From: Candidatus Hermodarchaeota archaeon
Lineage (GTDB): Archaea; Asgardarchaeota; Hermodarchaeia; Hermodarchaeales; Hermodarchaeaceae
NCBI GenBank assembly: GCA_016839995.1
Contig: JAEOTD010000082.1
Span: 1 to 6,053, forward strand
Length of the DNA stretch: 6,053 nucleotides
Reading direction: 5' to 3'
A program made the translations under genes and the position numbers. The notes beneath the pieces were generated by a model. That model had not been told where the DNA came from, searched no databases, and worked only from the letters and a program-made list of their open reading frames with translations. Below, one piece after another: positions 5,756 to 6,053 of the stretch. How positions within the stretch are numbered: the first letter of the stretch is position 1; each line of letters begins with the position of its first letter.

Positions 5756-6053
5756 GTGGAAGCGTATATTGCAGGAAAACCAATTATCAGCACGACAGAC
5801 TGGCCTTCAAAAGTGGCTTGCGTGGTATTCTTTGTCGGCTGTAACCTGCGGTGTCGATTTTGTTTTAACACACCTCTACTCGAATTCAATGACCAATTCA
5901 AAGTTAATATAGCTCTCCTCTACCCAGAAATTGAAGCTAACCAATTTCTCATTGACGGTGTAATCGCCACGGGAGGTGAACCGACACTTCAGCTCGATGC
6001 GCTCAAAACACTTGCTGAATGGACCCACAACCACAACCTGGAATTTGGACTGA
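5756..6053 (+). CDS. Radical SAM protein, anaerobic ribonucleotide reductase activase-like (partial)
   Basis: Ninety-nine codons are open to the right edge, so only the N-terminal part is present. The protein begins MEAYIAGKPIISTTDWPSKV (GTG read as Met), the short lead-in seen in NrdG-like activases, then VVFFVGCNLRCRFCFN with C29, C33 and C36 forming the CxxxCxxC site that holds the S-adenosylmethionine-binding [4Fe-4S] cluster. TGGEPT at 72-77 is the GGEP motif that contacts the SAM amino group. Such proteins make a 5'-deoxyadenosyl radical, in this subfamily often to install a glycyl radical on anaerobic ribonucleotide reductase. The usual YPGK lead-in is replaced by WPSK, and the stretch between the Cys motif and GGEP is short, so another substrate is possible. 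An in-frame TGA lies upstream; the GGTGA at 5746 favours GTG 5756. Confidence 0.8.
   Translation, partial: MEAYIAGKPIISTTDWPSKVACVVFFVGCNLRCRFCFNTPLLEFNDQFKVNIALLYPEIEANQFLIDGVIATGGEPTLQLDALKTLAEWTHNHNLEFGL

Noticed and set aside
5751..5904. Plus-strand frame starting ATG 5751, one base out from the radical SAM frame, and a minus-strand frame at 5704-5901.
   Set aside because: Both overlap the radical SAM motifs in the wrong frame, end early and show no recognisable domain.

Overview
This window appears to be archaeal. Most starts are preceded by GGTGA at 5-6 nt, TATA-like boxes sit at archaeal distances, and the core genes belong to the Methanosarcina-type route to coenzyme M. The phylum cannot be fixed from 6 kb. 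A methanogen or alkane oxidiser that uses coenzyme M, or another archaeon carrying the same sulfonate module (for example an Asgard lineage), would fit.

Layout. Positions 1-170 (minus strand) hold the N-terminal part of an Lrp/AsnC-type winged-helix regulator, cut by the window edge. It is transcribed divergently, across a 187-bp control region, from a plus-strand cluster. That cluster contains a [4Fe-4S] APS/PAPS reductase family protein (358-1071), cysteate synthase (1053-2279, overlapping the reductase by 19 bp) and a fused ComDE sulfopyruvate decarboxylase (2317-3441). After a 102-bp gap with a possible promoter of its own comes a GT-B glycosyltransferase (3544-4665). Its 3' end overlaps by 15 bp a minus-strand HTH/Cys-rich/ThiN regulator resembling ThiR (4651-5574). 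A 181-bp intergenic region follows, then a plus-strand radical SAM protein related to anaerobic ribonucleotide reductase activases (from 5756, cut by the right edge).

How the genes fit together (inference). The reductase would make sulfite from activated sulfate. Cysteate synthase would join sulfite to O-phosphoserine to give L-cysteate. An aminotransferase not present here would convert cysteate to sulfopyruvate, and ComDE, which depends on thiamine diphosphate, would decarboxylate it to sulfoacetaldehyde. The cluster therefore looks like a nearly complete path from activated sulfate to a C2 sulfonate, with the source of sulfite encoded next to the enzyme that uses it. The end product may be coenzyme M or another sulfonate. 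The divergent Lrp-type protein is the obvious candidate regulator. The ThiN regulator may sense thiamine phosphates, but no thiamine biosynthesis gene is visible.

No rRNA, tRNA, CRISPR array, insertion sequence or strong intrinsic terminator was seen. No gene-free stretch exceeds 300 bp.
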